DNA from: REBR01 sp033721915
GTDB taxonomy: Bacteria; Pseudomonadota; Gammaproteobacteria; Pseudomonadales; Oleiphilaceae
Assembly: GCA_033721915.1 (NCBI GenBank)
Contig: JAWWAC010000093.1
Span: 1-6,878 of the forward strand
Direction of reading: 5' to 3'
DNA length: 6,878 bases
The notes under the pieces: model-generated
Databases searched by the model: none
The model's input: only the letters and a program-made list of their open reading frames with translations
What the model was told of the DNA's origin: nothing
Part shown: in pieces, positions 1 to 5,580 of the stretch
Numbering within the stretch: position 1 is the stretch's first letter
Layout: each line of letters starts with the position of its first letter
Translations under genes and position numbers: made by a program

Positions 1-788
1 AGCTCGGCAATCCGCTCACCCAGTGCATCCTGGCTGGCGCCGCCGGCGGCCGTCATGGCGGGAACCCCAAGCAGCTGTTTCTCCAGTGAGTCCCGCTGGG
101 CCCGCACTTCCTGCAGTTCCAGTTCGGTATCCTCTATCTGACGACGCAGATGGCTGATGCGCTGATTCACATCCGCCTCGGTGCCGTCCACATTTTGGGA
201 CAGGAACTCCTGGATTTTTTCTTCGGTGCGCTGGATCTGCTGCTCGTAGGCCTTGACCTGTTTGTCGATAAACTCGTAGGCATTGCGGCTTTCCTGGCGT
301 TTGCGGCGGTTGGTCTCCTCGAGAAACAGCTGCCCCAGGCGCTGTGCCACCAGATAGGCCTCCCTGGGGTTCTGCCCCTGAAAGCGGATGGAAAAGTAGC
401 TTTTGCCCTGGGGGCGCACATCGATACCGCTGCGCAGCCGCGCATAGACCCGCTCCTGCTGCTCCACAGTCAGGTTGCGGTGGGCGTCTGCGTAGATACG
501 CTCGTCCTGGGCGATGTCCTCCAGGATACGCCTGGACCAGAGCAGTTCCCGGGCGGAGGAGGCTTGATCACTGATGCCGGTGATCTCCGCCGAGCCTTCC
601 ATCAGTGGCCGGATAATATTGCTGTCATCCACATAGACCACCACATCGGAGCGGTACTCATAGGGATAGACAAAGCCCACCAGCAACACCGAGAAGGCCA
701 CCAGGCAGGCCAGGGCAAACGCCGCCCAGCGCCAGCGGGCCAGTTCACGCAGGGTTTCGGAAGGCAGTCTGGATAAGGGTAATGCCAT
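1..788 (-). CDS. XrtA-type polysaccharide chain-length determinant (Wzz/GumC-like), partial
   Basis: Inner-membrane protein of the polysaccharide co-polymerase family, which sets EPS chain length and couples polymerisation to export. The reading frame is open to the window edge, so only the first 262 codons plus two bases are present; the C-terminal part, including the expected second membrane segment, lies outside. The visible part has a short cytoplasmic N-terminus, a membrane segment at about residues 21-41, a Wzz-type periplasmic domain to about residue 160, and a charged, glutamine-rich coiled coil at about 160-240. The ATG at 788 follows a GGAG eight bases upstream. It begins 38 bp after the export lipoprotein stop on the same strand, so the two are almost certainly co-transcribed. 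Assignment to the XrtA/PEP-CTERM subgroup rests on overall resemblance and on the neighbours; a generic Wzz or GumC protein is the alternative. Confidence 0.88.
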   Translation of the reverse strand, partial: MALPLSRLPSETLRELARWRWAAFALACLVAFSVLLVGFVYPYEYRSDVVVYVDDSNIIRPLMEGSAEITGISDQASSARELLWSRRILEDIAQDERIYADAHRNLTVEQQERVYARLRSGIDVRPQGKSYFSIRFQGQNPREAYLVAQRLGQLFLEETNRRKRQESRNAYEFIDKQVKAYEQQIQRTEEKIQEFLSQNVDGTEADVNQRISHLRRQIEDTELELQEVRAQRDSLEKQLLGVPAMTAAGGASQDALGERIAE

Positions 789-826
789 ATGAATCACTCC
801 ATCCTCTGGAAATCATCCGGATCCTG

Positions 827-1498
827 TCAGAAGCGGCGCTCGGGAATGGACAGGATATCCCCCGGCAACAGCGGGTAATTGGTCTCCACCCGGCCCTTGT
901 TCAGTATATCGTCCAGCCTGACCGGAATGGCCACCACCTCCCGCTCCGTCCGCGGTTCTTCCTGTCCATTCTCTACAGTCTGGATGGGGCGGTACAATAC
1001 GGCGCGGTTCATGGCGGCAAACTCGTTGACACCGCCAGCCCCAAGGACCATATCCATCACCGTCATGCCCTCACGCCATGGCTGTGAGAGCGGGTTGTTG
1101 ACCGCACCGGTAACCCGGACACGGTGGCTGAACTCGTGACTCCCCATCTGCGCCACAATGACACTGACCCTTGGCTGTCGCACATACTCCGCGAGCTTTT
1201 CCTCGATCACCCCGGACAGCGCCTGTGGCGTGCGTCCACGGGCCACCAGATCCCCCAGCAAAGGCATGGAAATCCGGCCGTCCGGGCGGACCGTGACCTG
1301 TTCGCTGAGTTCCGGGTTGCGCCAGACGGAAATACGCAGTGCGTCGGTGGGGCCGATGCGGTATTCACTGATGGGCTCCTGCGCCCGTGCCAGCGCCTTT
1401 TCCACCTTCTCCTCACTGGAATAGGGGCTGGCCGCACAGCCTGAGAGCATCAGCAGTAACAGTGCCAGGAAAAGCCCGTGGGGCTGTTTGTCGTGCAT
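827..1498 (-). CDS. Polysaccharide export outer-membrane lipoprotein (Wza/EpsD-like, XrtA-associated)
   Basis: Predicted outer-membrane lipoprotein forming or gating the EPS export channel. It has a lipoprotein signal peptide: a leucine-rich core at residues 9-18 and lipobox LSGC with the acylated cysteine at residue 21. A polysaccharide export (Poly_export) domain follows at about 44-117 (motifs YRIGPTDALRISVW and VRPDGRISMPLLGD), then one SLBB domain at about 126-175 (VRVTGAVNNP, GGVNEFA), and a short tail LLPGDILSIPERRF. At 223 residues it is the short single-SLBB form usual in PEP-CTERM EPS clusters, well below Wza size. I chose the ATG at 1498 because GAGG lies eight bases upstream and the signal peptide then starts normally. 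An in-frame GTG at 1522 would add eight residues and has no good ribosome binding site. It sits between the sugar transferase and the chain-length determinant on one strand. Confidence 0.93.
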   Translation of the reverse strand: MHDKQPHGLFLALLLLMLSGCAASPYSSEEKVEKALARAQEPISEYRIGPTDALRISVWRNPELSEQVTVRPDGRISMPLLGDLVARGRTPQALSGVIEEKLAEYVRQPRVSVIVAQMGSHEFSHRVRVTGAVNNPLSQPWREGMTVMDMVLGAGGVNEFAAMNRAVLYRPIQTVENGQEEPRTEREVVAIPVRLDDILNKGRVETNYPLLPGDILSIPERRF

Positions 1499-1529
1499 TC
1501 CATTTGCCTCGTTATCGATCACAACATCC

Positions 1530-1545
1530 GGCCCTGTTCAGGGCC
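1530..1545 (-). other. Perfect inverted repeat in the leader of the export gene
   Basis: The 16-base palindromic stretch GGCCCTGTTCAGGGCC has 6-bp arms and a four-base loop, and lies 31 bases upstream of the export lipoprotein ATG. In minus-strand RNA it would form a compact GC-rich hairpin, but it is not followed by a T run on either strand, so it is not a standard terminator. It is the clearest feature of the 141-bp gap between the sugar transferase stop and the export gene. It could stabilise the RNA or be a small operator; its role is unknown. Confidence 0.4.
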
Positions 1546-1639
1546 ACCCTTGTGGTTTCTGTCCCTGGGCTCCCTGCGGGGTGCTGTTGTCCACGGCCTC
1601 TGACGGGTGGTGGTGGACGCCGGCACGAACCCCGGCGAT

Positions 1640-3061
1640 TCACCGGGAGCCTTTTTTAAAGAGAACCACTTCCACCGTCTGCAGGATAATCAGTATATCC
1701 AGAAGCAGGCTGCGGTTCTTGATGTAATAGAGGTCGTAACGCAGCTTTTCACGGCTGTCCTCCTCGTTGTCGGCATAGGCGAAACACAGTTGCGCCCAGC
1801 CGGTAATGCCCGGCTTGGTGCGGTGCCTTTCCGTGTAGAACGGGATTGCCTGACTCAGCTGCGTGACAAATACCGGCCGCTCCGGCCGGGGCCCGACAAA
1901 GGCCATCTCCCCTTTCAGGACATTGAAAATCTGGGGAAGTTCATCCACCCGCAGTTTCCGGATCACCGCCCCCACCCGGGTCACCCGGGTGTCATTCTTG
2001 CGGGCCCAGACCGCACCGCCCTTCTCCGCATCCGTGGTCATGGAGCGGAATTTGTGTACCCGGAACACCTGACCATTGAGCCCCACCCGCTCCTGACTGT
2101 AGAACACCGGCGCCCTCAGCCCGTCTTCCAGTTTGATGGCCATTGCGGTGACCAGCATCACCGGCCAGGTGACCAACAGCAGCAGCAGGCTTGCGGCAAA
2201 GTCGATGCTGCGCTTGCCCAGGCGGGACAGGCTGGTAAGAGAAAAGCCGTCGGAAAACACCAGCCAGCCAGGGGTGATCATCTCAAGGGCCACCTTGCGG
2301 GATTCCCGCTCATAAAAGCTGGCCGCGTCGATGATCTTTACACCGGCCATGCGACATTCCAGCAACTGCTCCATGGGCAGGCCGCCCTGGCGGCGGTCGT
2401 CCACCGCCACCACGATTTCCTGCACCCGCAGCCGGGCACAAAGGGCCTTGAGGGGTTCGTCGGGGTTTTTGGTCAGTATGGAATCCCTGTCAATGCAGGG
2501 GGTTTCTTCCGTGCCATTGATAAAACCGACAAAACGGAAACCCTTTCGGTTAAAGGGGGTGGTGAGATCGTGCTGCAACTGGGCGGCCCTGTGCCCGGTG
2601 CCGATGACCAGAACACGGCGCTTGAAGCTGTACTCACCGGCCAGGCGAAAGAACAGGGTGCGCCCGATGCCCAGCAGGAAGAAACCGAAAACCGACGCCG
2701 CTGGAAGCACCTTGTCGCCAGTGAGGTACCACAGATAATCGGGCATCAGAAAGCCCAGCACCACCACCAGGGGAAGACTGAGGATCAGGGCCAGTATGGT
2801 GCGCAGCATCATCCCGGTCAGACCCTCTTCGAGTTTGGCCTGATGGACACCCAGAGCCTGCATCACCACCAGGTTCACCAGGCCGAACGCCATTGCTGAG
2901 GGCAGCACAAAAGGCCAGGCGGCCTCCAGAAGGGGCAGATGGCCAAAGTAACGGAAGAAAACCGCGATGGTAAAAGCCGCAACAAGAGCCAGTAAATCCA
3001 GAAGACCCAGCAAGACAAAGGGCAAATGGATGTAGTGCCTGAATACTCGGACGTGGGCCAC
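1640..3061 (-). CDS. Polyprenyl-phosphate sugar-phosphate transferase, XrtA/PEP-CTERM-associated (EpsB-like, TIGR03013 type)
   Basis: Inner-membrane enzyme that transfers a sugar phosphate from a UDP-sugar to undecaprenyl phosphate, the first committed step of EPS repeat synthesis. With 473 residues it has the usual architecture: four N-terminal membrane segments within about residues 13-137, a Rossmann-like CoA-binding domain at about 147-245 (VLVIGTGHRA), a fifth hydrophobic segment at about 286-308, and the bacterial sugar-transferase domain at about 281-468. The catalytic-domain motifs are intact: KRSIDF (283-288), KFRSM (337-341), DELPQIFNVLKGEMAFVGPRP (373-393) and TKPGITGWAQ (415-424). 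I start it at the GTG at 3061, which has AAAGGAG five bases upstream and gives the family-like N-terminus AHVRVFRHY. The in-frame ATG at 3097 would add 12 unlike residues and span that ribosome binding site. The donor sugar cannot be read from sequence. It is the first of the minus-strand EPS genes in view. Confidence 0.92.
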   Translation of the reverse strand: MAHVRVFRHYIHLPFVLLGLLDLLALVAAFTIAVFFRYFGHLPLLEAAWPFVLPSAMAFGLVNLVVMQALGVHQAKLEEGLTGMMLRTILALILSLPLVVVLGFLMPDYLWYLTGDKVLPAASVFGFFLLGIGRTLFFRLAGEYSFKRRVLVIGTGHRAAQLQHDLTTPFNRKGFRFVGFINGTEETPCIDRDSILTKNPDEPLKALCARLRVQEIVVAVDDRRQGGLPMEQLLECRMAGVKIIDAASFYERESRKVALEMITPGWLVFSDGFSLTSLSRLGKRSIDFAASLLLLLVTWPVMLVTAMAIKLEDGLRAPVFYSQERVGLNGQVFRVHKFRSMTTDAEKGGAVWARKNDTRVTRVGAVIRKLRVDELPQIFNVLKGEMAFVGPRPERPVFVTQLSQAIPFYTERHRTKPGITGWAQLCFAYADNEEDSREKLRYDLYYIKNRSLLLDILIILQTVEVVLFKKGSR

Positions 3062-3066
3062 GTCAA

Positions 3067-3073
3067 CTCCTTT
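3067..3073 (-). promoter_or_regulatory. Ribosome binding site that decides the sugar transferase start
   Basis: On the minus strand AAAGGAG lies five bases before the GTG at 3061. It is the best ribosome binding match near this end of the gene. It favours the GTG start over the upstream in-frame ATG at 3097. Confidence 0.7.
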
Positions 3074-3210
3074 ATTGGTCCAACGCCTACCTGCCATGGA
3101 GGCGCGGGCACACTGCCATCCCGGGGGATCACGGGAGGTGCCAATGCACGGGGAACGTCACTGGCGTGCCGGACCCATGCACTTCCTGAACGCTGTAATA
3201 GTAAACATGG

Positions 3211-3250
3211 ACAACATTTTTACTACCAACGGCGTCACACTTTCAATAAG
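3211..3250 (-). promoter_or_regulatory. Candidate sigma-70-like promoter for the minus-strand EPS genes
   Basis: In the AT-rich centre of the 276-bp divergent gap, the minus strand reads TTGAAA (3246-3241), an 18-base spacer, then TAAAAA (3222-3217). These match the -35 consensus at five of six bases and the -10 consensus at four of six. Transcription would begin near 3210 and leave a leader of about 150 bases before the GTG. The rest of the gap is GC-rich. I see no convincing plus-strand promoter for the dehydrogenase and no good sigma-54 site. The evidence is a weak consensus match only. Confidence 0.25.
3230..3250 (+). repeat. Shared intergenic words, copy 1 (upstream of the dehydrogenase)
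   Basis: CGGCGTCACA (3230-3239) and TTTCAATAAG (3241-3250) stand one base apart here. Both 10-base words recur on the same strand in the gap before the PEP-CTERM gene (4669-4678 and 4722-4731), where they are 43 bases apart. They may be binding sites of a common regulator, or coincidence. Confidence 0.35.
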
Positions 3251-3337
3251 TAGAAAAACCACTATCAGGACCATCTCGCCAAGCGCCCCACTCTCAGGCA
3301 GAATAGCGTCCCTATTCACTCTTCACAGGGAGCAGTC

Positions 3338-4615
3338 ATGCAGTCACTCAAGGATTCCCGCATCGCACTGATCGGTCTCGGCTACGTGGGCCTGCCACTG
3401 GCGGTGGAGTTTGGCCGCCAGTACCCGACCCAGGGTTACGACATTGACCGCGAACGGATTGAGCAACTGCAGTCGGGCTATGACGACACCCGGGAGGTGG
3501 AACCGCACCTGCTGGCGGAATCCACCCAGCTGACTTTCACCACACAGCTGAAAGACCTGGAGGAGGCCAATGTCTACATCGTGACGGTGCCCACCCCCAT
3601 CGACAGTTTCAAGACACCGGACTTGACGCCCCTGCGCAGCGCCTCCAGGGCCGTGGCCCGGGTGCTTCGCCCCGGCAACCTGGTGATCTTCGAGTCCACC
3701 GTCTATCCGGGGGCGACGGAGGAGGTCTGTGTGCCACTCCTGGAGGAACACTCCGGGCTGCGCTATCAGGTGGATTTCCAGGTGGGCTACAGCCCTGAGC
3801 GGATCAACCCGGGTGACAAGCTGCACCGTGTGACGGACATCCTCAAGGTCACCTCCGGCTCCACCCCGGAGGCGGCGGACTTTATCGATCGTCTCTATCA
3901 GTCCGTGATCCGCGCCGGCACCCACAAGGCCAGCTCCATCCGGGTGGCAGAGGCCGCCAAGGTGATCGAGAACACACAGCGTGATGTGAATATTGCCCTG
4001 GTCAACGAGCTGTCATTGCTGTTTGAGCGTCTCGGTATCGATACCCTGGAAGTGCTGGAGGCGGCCGGCACCAAATGGAACTTCCTGCCATTCCGACCCG
4101 GTCTGGTGGGCGGTCACTGCATTGGCGTGGACCCCTATTACCTCACCCACAAGGCCCAGTCCGTGGGCTTTCATCCGGAGATGATCCTCTCCGGGCGGCG
4201 CGTCAATGACGCCATGGGAGGCCAGGTGGCAGAGCGGGTAATCAAGATGATGACCCGCAACCGCATCCAGGTGGTGGATTCACGGGTGCTGATCATGGGC
4301 CTGACCTTCAAGGAGAACTGCCCGGATATCCGCAACACCCGGGTGGTGGACCTGATCAGCGAGTTTGAGGACTACCACGCCAATGTGGATGTCTGGGACC
4401 CCTGGGCCGACGCCGGGGATGTCCGTCATGAATACGGTCTGGAACTGGTAAGCGAACCCCGGGCCGGTCAGTACGACGCCATCATACTGGCGGTGGGTCA
4501 TGATCAGTTCCGTGAAATGGGCGTTGAGGCGATCCGGGCACTGGGGCGTGAGCAGCATGTGCTGTTTGATGTGAAATACGTTCTGCCCAAGGAATCGGTG
4601 GATGGGCGGCTCTAG
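3338..4615 (+). CDS. tviB: UDP-sugar 6-dehydrogenase, TviB/WbpA type (UDP-GlcNAc dehydrogenase family)
   Basis: Cytoplasmic NAD-dependent enzyme that oxidises C6 of a UDP-hexose, most likely UDP-GlcNAc or UDP-GalNAc, to the uronic acid used as an EPS precursor. At 425 residues it matches the family length. The N-terminal Rossmann domain has IGLGYVGLP (12-20) and the acidic YDID (34-37). Other family motifs are PTPID (85-89), FESTVYPG (118-125), YSPERINPGD (151-160), the active-site helix with Lys208 and Asn212, and GGHCIGVDPYYL (258-269) with catalytic nucleophile Cys261. The C-terminal domain begins near 315 with LIMGLTFKENCPDIRNT. All expected catalytic residues are present. The ATG at 3338 has GGGAG nearby upstream. 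It is divergent from the sugar transferase and reads toward the PEP-CTERM gene, 192 bp away. Substrate choice between UDP-GlcNAc and UDP-Glc is inferred from resemblance to TviB/WbpA rather than to Ugd. Confidence 0.93.
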   Translation: MQSLKDSRIALIGLGYVGLPLAVEFGRQYPTQGYDIDRERIEQLQSGYDDTREVEPHLLAESTQLTFTTQLKDLEEANVYIVTVPTPIDSFKTPDLTPLRSASRAVARVLRPGNLVIFESTVYPGATEEVCVPLLEEHSGLRYQVDFQVGYSPERINPGDKLHRVTDILKVTSGSTPEAADFIDRLYQSVIRAGTHKASSIRVAEAAKVIENTQRDVNIALVNELSLLFERLGIDTLEVLEAAGTKWNFLPFRPGLVGGHCIGVDPYYLTHKAQSVGFHPEMILSGRRVNDAMGGQVAERVIKMMTRNRIQVVDSRVLIMGLTFKENCPDIRNTRVVDLISEFEDYHANVDVWDPWADAGDVRHEYGLELVSEPRAGQYDAIILAVGHDQFREMGVEAIRALGREQHVLFDVKYVLPKESVDGRL

Positions 4616-4668
4616 TCCGGAGTGGCAACGCCGAGCCGTTCCCGGTTCCTTTGCAGGCAGTCACCGAT

Positions 4669-4731
4669 CGGCGTCACAGAATTTTACAGGCCATTCAGAA
4701 GGATTCTTTAAAAGCACATGGTTTCAATAAG
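4669..4731 (+). repeat. Shared intergenic words, copy 2 (upstream of the sigma-54 promoter)
   Basis: CGGCGTCACA (4669-4678) and TTTCAATAAG (4722-4731) repeat exactly the two words found at 3230-3250. They lie about 70 and 10 bases upstream of the -24 element. The first is in the range where enhancer-binding activators of sigma-54 promoters usually bind, and it adjoins the palindrome CCGATCGG. No PrsR consensus was available to compare with. Confidence 0.35.
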
Positions 4732-4739
4732 ATATAACT

Positions 4740-4755
4740 AGGCACGGCGATTGCA
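4740..4755 (+). promoter_or_regulatory. Sigma-54 (RpoN) -24/-12 promoter of the PEP-CTERM gene
   Basis: AGGCACGGCGATTGCA matches the sigma-54 consensus TGGCACG-N4-TTGCW at every fixed position except the first T. The invariant GG (4741-4742) and GC (4753-4754) are separated by exactly 10 bases. Transcription should start near 4766, giving a leader of about 42 bases before the ATG. PEP-CTERM genes in several bacteria are known to be controlled by RpoN with the PrsK/PrsR two-component system, which fits. The activator itself is not encoded in this window. Confidence 0.85.
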
Positions 4756-4758
4756 AGA

Positions 4759-4800
4759 TCCTCCATGAACAGAAATTGACTGTTTATACTCAATGGAGGA
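4759..4800 (+). promoter_or_regulatory. Inverted repeat pairing with the PEP-CTERM ribosome binding site
   Basis: TCCTCCAT (4759-4766) is the exact reverse complement of ATGGAGGA (4793-4800), which contains the Shine-Dalgarno core of the downstream gene. The loop is 26 bases. RNA begun upstream could hide its ribosome binding site in this stem. RNA begun at the predicted sigma-54 start (about 4766) would lack almost all of the left arm. A smaller pair, ATTGA (4775-4779) with TCAAT (4790-4794), lies inside. The pairing is seen directly; the regulatory role is inferred. Confidence 0.4.
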
Positions 4801-4807
4801 GTAACAA

Positions 4808-5452
4808 ATGAAAACCGCTATACGTACTATCCAGGGTCTGACCCTGGCCATTGGCGCCAGTCTTGCCATTGGTGCCCAGGCGTCCTACATCGGCATTGAT
4901 ACCACCGGACTGTCCACTGCGACCACCGACTCCAGCAACGACTACACCGCCGAACCCGGTGCCGAAATTGCGATCGGAGATACCGCTTATGAAGGCGCCA
5001 CCGTGGAGGCCTTTGAGTCCGGCCCCTTCCGGCTGACCTTCACTTACCTGTTCAAGGAAGCCGGCTTTACCAACAGCTTCTGGTACGCGGGCAGTGAGCT
5101 GTTCAACACCGCCAGCAGCAGCTACGGTGACAGTGTCAGCACCCTCTTCAGTGGTGCCGCCGGTCCGCTGGATTTCTTCTTCCGTTCACAGGGCCATGTC
5201 AGCACCATCGACATTCATAACGAAGACAATGACGCCAGTGAAGTGCCCAACTTCCAGACTTTCTGGGAAGCAGGCAGCAACAGTCTGATCGTTGCCCTGG
5301 ACGATTTCGGGGCCGGTCCGGATGACAACCACGACGACATGATCATCAGGATCACTGCCTCCAAGGTGCCCGAACCCGGCACCATGGCACTGCTGGGCCT
5401 GGGCCTGGCCGCCATGGGAGTCAGCCTGCGTCGCCGTCAGTCCGCCAGCTGA
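4808..5452 (+). CDS. PEP-CTERM sorting-domain protein (exosortase substrate)
   Basis: Predicted exported protein of 214 residues. It has a Sec signal peptide (positive n-region, hydrophobic core at about 10-22, likely cleavage AQA/S after residue 25). Its C-terminal PEP-CTERM signal has VPEPG at 187-191, a hydrophobic segment at about 193-205 and RRR at 208-210. An exosortase such as XrtA would cut at the PEP site and release or anchor the protein at the surface or in the EPS. Residues 26-186 have about 25 acidic and 5 basic residues and no cysteine. The end of this domain, LDDFGAGPDDNHDDMIIRI (164-182), resembles the Asp-rich close of DUF4114-like, possibly calcium-binding, domains; I am unsure of that relation. 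The ATG at 4808 follows GGAGGAG at 4795-4801. The gene is monocistronic between its own sigma-54 promoter and terminator. Function beyond being a sorted matrix or surface protein is unknown. Confidence 0.92.
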   Translation: MKTAIRTIQGLTLAIGASLAIGAQASYIGIDTTGLSTATTDSSNDYTAEPGAEIAIGDTAYEGATVEAFESGPFRLTFTYLFKEAGFTNSFWYAGSELFNTASSSYGDSVSTLFSGAAGPLDFFFRSQGHVSTIDIHNEDNDASEVPNFQTFWEAGSNSLIVALDDFGAGPDDNHDDMIIRITASKVPEPGTMALLGLGLAAMGVSLRRRQSAS

Positions 5453-5479
5453 AAGCGCTAAAGCGTCACCCGTACTTGA

Positions 5480-5507
5480 AGCGGCCCCGACGGGGTCGCT
5501 TTTTTTT
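5480..5507 (+). terminator. Strong intrinsic terminator after the PEP-CTERM gene
   Basis: AGCGGCCCC (5480-5488), loop GAC and GGGGTCGCT (5492-5500) form a 9-bp stem with one G-T wobble, followed by an unbroken run of eight T (5500-5507). It lies 27 bases past the stop and should end the plus-strand transcript before the convergent prpD. Confidence 0.93.
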
Positions 5508-5541
5508 GCCCGATGCATCTTTCTTGCAGGTGGCTTAAACG

Positions 5542-5560
5542 CGGGACCTCACCGGTCCCG
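5542..5560 (-). terminator. Possible terminator hairpin after prpD
   Basis: CGGGACC (5542-5548) and GGTCCCG (5554-5560) form a perfect 7-bp stem with a five-base loop, 20 bases past the prpD stop on the minus strand. The downstream minus-strand bases read CGTTTAAG, so the T tract is short. It is the best terminator candidate for prpD, but it could be only an RNA-stabilising hairpin. Confidence 0.4.
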
Positions 5561-5580
5561 GACGACAGTTGTCGATGGGT

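Noticed and set aside
150..776. Plus-strand open frame (208 codons) opposite the chain-length determinant
   Set aside because: The minus-strand frame has a membrane segment, coiled coil and good ribosome binding site; the plus-strand frame is its shadow.
1640..1665. Plus-strand hairpin CCCGG/CCGGG followed by six T opposite the end of the sugar transferase gene
   Set aside because: The T run is the complement of Lys codons in the coding sequence, the stem is only 5 bp, and no plus-strand gene ends here.
1607..2899. Long plus-strand open frame (430 codons) antisense to the sugar transferase
   Set aside because: It lies wholly opposite a gene with intact family motifs, its translation is rich in His, Gln and Pro with no recognisable domain, and it has the look of a GC-rich shadow frame.
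3104..3156. Sigma-54-like words on the minus strand (TTGGCAC near 3150 and TGGCAG near 3115)
   Set aside because: The first lacks the invariant -12 GC at the right spacing, and the second matches poorly in both halves.
4633..4648. Hairpin GAGCCG/CGGTTC just after the dehydrogenase stop
   Set aside because: The stem is only 6 bp with a wobble pair and is not followed by a T run, so it is too weak to call as a terminator.
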